In this document: positions 14,505 through 16,649 of the stretch, piece after piece
How positions within the stretch are numbered: the first letter of the stretch is position 1
Layout: the number at the start of each line of letters is the position of its first letter
Assembly: GCA_002849045.2 (NCBI GenBank)
Contig: NCRO01000315.1
Span: 1-16,649 of the forward strand
Direction: 5' to 3'
From: Candidatus Sediminicultor secundus
GTDB taxonomy: Bacteria; Atribacterota; JS1; SB-45; 34-128
DNA length: 16,649 nt
Translations under genes and position numbers: made by a program
The notes under the pieces: model-generated
Database searches by the model: none
What the model saw: the letters and a program-made list of their open reading frames with translations, nothing else
Told to the model about the DNA's origin: nothing

Positions 14505-16184
14505 ATGTTAGAAAAAGAAGAGTTAAAAAAGATAAAAAAATCAAGAGAAAAATGGGAGAGTAATGTTTTAAAAAAGACTCTTGAACGTTCTCCCGAAAGA
14601 AAAGAGAAATTTGTCACTGGCTCAGGGAAAGAAGTTGCTCGGCTCTATACTCCCGATAATCTGGAAGAGTTCGATTATATAAAAGAGCTAAATTTTCCTG
14701 GCGAATACCCTTATACCCGCGGAGTACAACCTACCATGTATCGGGGAAGATTATGGACCATGCGTCAATATGCTGGTTTTGGCACAGCCGAGGAATCTAA
14801 CAAGCGATATAAATACTTGTTAGATCAAGGACAAACCGGATTAAGCGTTGCTTTTGACTTACCCACACAAATTGGTTATGATTCAGATCATACTATGTCA
14901 TTGGGCGAAGTAGGAAAAGTAGGAGTAGCTATAGATTCCTTAAAAGATATGGAGATGTTATTTAATGGGATTCCCCTTGATAAAGTAAGCACTTCAATGA
15001 CAATAAATGCTCCAGCAACTGTACTTTTAGCCATGTATATAACAGTAGCAGAAAAACAAGGAATCTCTTCCGATAAACTAAATGGAACTATCCAAAATGA
15101 TGTATTAAAAGAGTACATTGCTCGTGGAACTTATATTTTCCCTCCTGCTCCCTCAATGAGATTGATTACTAATATTTTTGAATATTGCTTTAGAGAGATG
15201 CCTCTATGGAACACTATTAGTATAAGCGGCTATCATATTAGAGAAGCAGGTTCTACAGCAATTCAAGAAGTTGCCTTTACTTTGGCAGATGGAGTAGCTT
15301 ATGTGGATGCCGCAATAAAAATTGGATTAAAGGTTGATGATTTTGCACCAAGATTATCTTTCTTTTTTAATGCTCATAATGATTTATTAGAAGAAGTGGC
15401 AAAATTTAGAGCAGCTCGAAGGTTGTGGGCTAAGATTATGAAAGAAAGATTTGGGGCCAAGAATAAAAAATCTTTAATGCTTAGATTTCATACCCAAACA
15501 GCCGGTTGCACTTTAACTGCTCAGCAAGCGGATAATAATATTGTTCGAGTTACCATACAAGCCTTAGCAGCAGTATTAGGTGGAACCCAATCTCTCCATA
15601 CAAATTCAAGAGATGAAGCCCTGGCTCTACCCGCTGAAGATTCGGTAAGGATTGCCCTTAGAACTCAACAAGTTTTAGCTTATGAAAGTGGAGTAACAGA
15701 AACAGTTGATCCCTTAGCCGGCTCCTACTATGTAGAGACCCTAACTAATAAAATTGAAGAAAAAGCTTTAGAATATATTGAAAAAATTGATAAATTGGGT
15801 GGCGTTACTCAAGCCATTGAAAAAGGATTTATCCAGCGGGAGATCCAAAATAGTGCTTATCAATACCAGAAAGATATTGAAGAGGGTAAAAGGATAGTGG
15901 TAAGTGTCAATAAATTCAAGATAAACGAAGGATTACCAAAGAGTCTTTTGAAGGTTAATCCGGAGGTTGGTCGTCGGCAAGTTGAGGAACTTAAAAAGTT
16001 AAAAGAGGAAAGAGACAACCACAAAGTAAAAGAGAATTTAAAATCACTGGAAAAGGCTGCTAAAACAGATGAAAATTTAATACCTTTAATCTTAGATTGT
16101 GTAAAATCTTATGCTACATTGGGCGAGATTTGTGATGTGTTAAGAAGTATCTTTGGTGAATATAAAGAGTCTGTAAAGCTTTAA
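14505..16184 (+). CDS. mcmA1: Methylmalonyl-CoA mutase, large (catalytic) subunit
   Basis: 559 aa, the usual size of a large subunit without its own B12 domain. It interconverts succinyl-CoA and methylmalonyl-CoA by a radical mechanism. Residue numbering coincides with the Propionibacterium shermanii enzyme: Tyr89 (RQYAGF), Gln197 (TIQND), Arg207 (ARGTY) and His244 (SGYHIREAG) are all kept. Tyr89 and Arg207 read the substrate carboxylate and are changed in isobutyryl-CoA mutase, so methylmalonyl-CoA is the likely substrate. [15 protein letters not shown] (68-82) is typical of bacterial and archaeal two-gene mutases. AGAGG (14494-14498) precedes the ATG by 6 nt. The B12-binding subunit follows 19 nt downstream. 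It links the succinyl-CoA made by Kor to propionyl-CoA formation, or runs in reverse during propionate oxidation. Confidence 0.96.
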   Translation: MLEKEELKKIKKSREKWESNVLKKTLERSPERKEKFVTGSGKEVARLYTPDNLEEFDYIKELNFPGEYPYTRGVQPTMYRGRLWTMRQYAGFGTAEESNKRYKYLLDQGQTGLSVAFDLPTQIGYDSDHTMSLGEVGKVGVAIDSLKDMEMLFNGIPLDKVSTSMTINAPATVLLAMYITVAEKQGISSDKLNGTIQNDVLKEYIARGTYIFPPAPSMRLITNIFEYCFREMPLWNTISISGYHIREAGSTAIQEVAFTLADGVAYVDAAIKIGLKVDDFAPRLSFFFNAHNDLLEEVAKFRAARRLWAKIMKERFGAKNKKSLMLRFHTQTAGCTLTAQQADNNIVRVTIQALAAVLGGTQSLHTNSRDEALALPAEDSVRIALRTQQVLAYESGVTETVDPLAGSYYVETLTNKIEEKALEYIEKIDKLGGVTQAIEKGFIQREIQNSAYQYQKDIEEGKRIVVSVNKFKINEGLPKSLLKVNPEVGRRQVEELKKLKEERDNHKVKENLKSLEKAAKTDENLIPLILDCVKSYATLGEICDVLRSIFGEYKESVKL

Positions 16185-16203
16185 AAAGTGGAGGAATGAA
16201 AAA

Positions 16204-16599
16204 ATGGAAGGAAAAAAAATTAGAGTATTAATAGCTAAACCCGGGCTTGATGGTCATGACCGAGGGGCAAAGGTTGTAGCAAGAGCTTTAAGGGATGCCG
16301 GGATGGAAGTAATTTATACTGGATTACGGCAAACTCCTGAGCAGATTGTGGAAACTGCTATCCAAGAAGATGTAAATGTTATTGGATTGAGTATTTTATC
16401 GGGAGCCCATACCCATCTTTTCCCCAAAGTAATGGAACTTCTAAAGGAAAATAATATTGAAGATATTGTGGTTATGGGTGGAGGAGTAATTCCTGAGGAA
16501 GATATTCCTGAATTAAAAAAGATAGGTATATCAGAAATATTCACCCCCGGGACTAACACCCGTGACATAATTAAGTTTATTAAAGAAAAAGTAAAATAA
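16204..16599 (+). CDS. mcmA2: Methylmalonyl-CoA mutase, small cobalamin-binding subunit
   Basis: 131 aa, full length for a stand-alone B12-binding subunit. It has the DxHxxG motif DGHDRG (16-21), whose His18 would be the lower axial cobalt ligand, followed by [10 protein letters not shown] (about 61-70) and VVMGGG (about 88-93), which line the nucleotide tail of cobalamin. GGAGG at 16190-16194 is 9 nt from the ATG. It pairs with the large subunit encoded immediately upstream. The usual downstream partners (MeaB GTPase, epimerase, decarboxylase) would lie beyond the window edge. Confidence 0.96.
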   Translation: MEGKKIRVLIAKPGLDGHDRGAKVVARALRDAGMEVIYTGLRQTPEQIVETAIQEDVNVIGLSILSGAHTHLFPKVMELLKENNIEDIVVMGGGVIPEEDIPELKKIGISEIFTPGTNTRDIIKFIKEKVK

Positions 16600-16603
16600 C
16601 TAT

Positions 16604-16631
16604 TTCGTATTTCGTATATCGTATATCGTGA
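16604..16631 (+). repeat. Heptamer block, right arm of the 21-bp inverted repeat around the mutase genes
   Basis: TTCGTAT, TTCGTAT, ATCGTAT and ATCGTGA, starting 5 nt after the stop codon of the small subunit. Positions 16609-16629 are the exact reverse complement of 14470-14490. Confidence 0.85.
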
Positions 16632-16649
16632 AGAAAATAGAAGTCAAGA

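Noticed and set aside
14505..16184. Isobutyryl-CoA or hydroxyisobutyryl-CoA mutase
   Set aside because: Tyr89 and Arg207, which bind the methylmalonyl carboxylate and are changed in those enzymes, are both retained.
14470..16629. Composite transposon or insertion sequence with 21-bp terminal repeats
   Set aside because: The enclosed DNA encodes only the two mutase subunits and no transposase, and no target-site duplication is visible outside the arms.

Overview
The window is AT-rich bacterial DNA with strong GGAGG-type ribosome binding sites, tightly packed plus-strand operons and an anaerobic gene content: a radical SAM aminomutase, a ferredoxin-dependent 2-oxoacid oxidoreductase, an NfnAB transhydrogenase and a B12-dependent mutase. 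This fits a strictly anaerobic fermenter. The protein style recalls Atribacterota or clostridia-like lineages, but there is no rRNA or other marker to fix the taxon. All genes that I accept lie on the plus strand.

Layout. (1) 3-620: 3' part of a KamA-family radical SAM aminomutase. (2) 756-4211: TAXI-type TRAP transporter operon (binding protein, DUF1850 protein, fused permease), ending in a strong intrinsic terminator at 4255-4290. (3) 4302-11731: a candidate promoter with an AGTCCATT triple repeat, then a GntR-family regulator translationally coupled to a four-subunit 2-oxoacid:ferredoxin oxidoreductase (korD-A-B-C), an acetate/propionate kinase and NfnA-NfnB. (4) 11861-13168: glutamate dehydrogenase. 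(5) 13313-14122: a P-loop ATPase fused to a Gls24/Asp23-like domain. (6) 14505-16599: the two subunits of methylmalonyl-CoA mutase.

Read together, the genes outline glutamate fermentation to propionate: uptake (TAXI-TRAP; substrate inferred), oxidative deamination to 2-oxoglutarate (Gdh), oxidation to succinyl-CoA with reduced ferredoxin (Kor), rearrangement to methylmalonyl-CoA (Mcm), and ATP formation from an acyl phosphate (kinase), with NfnAB balancing ferredoxin, NADH and NADPH. The decarboxylase, epimerase and phosphotransacylase needed to close the route are not in the window. The oxoacid used by Kor and the acid used by the kinase are inferred.

The most unusual feature is non-coding. 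From 13169 onward every sizeable spacer carries short blocks of 3-5 degenerate tandem units with a period of 7 (sometimes 8) bases. The unit differs between blocks, and several blocks occur as inverted pairs. One pair forms a perfect 21-bp inverted repeat bracketing the methylmalonyl-CoA mutase genes (14470-14490 and 16609-16629). I see no transposase or CRISPR machinery that explains them.
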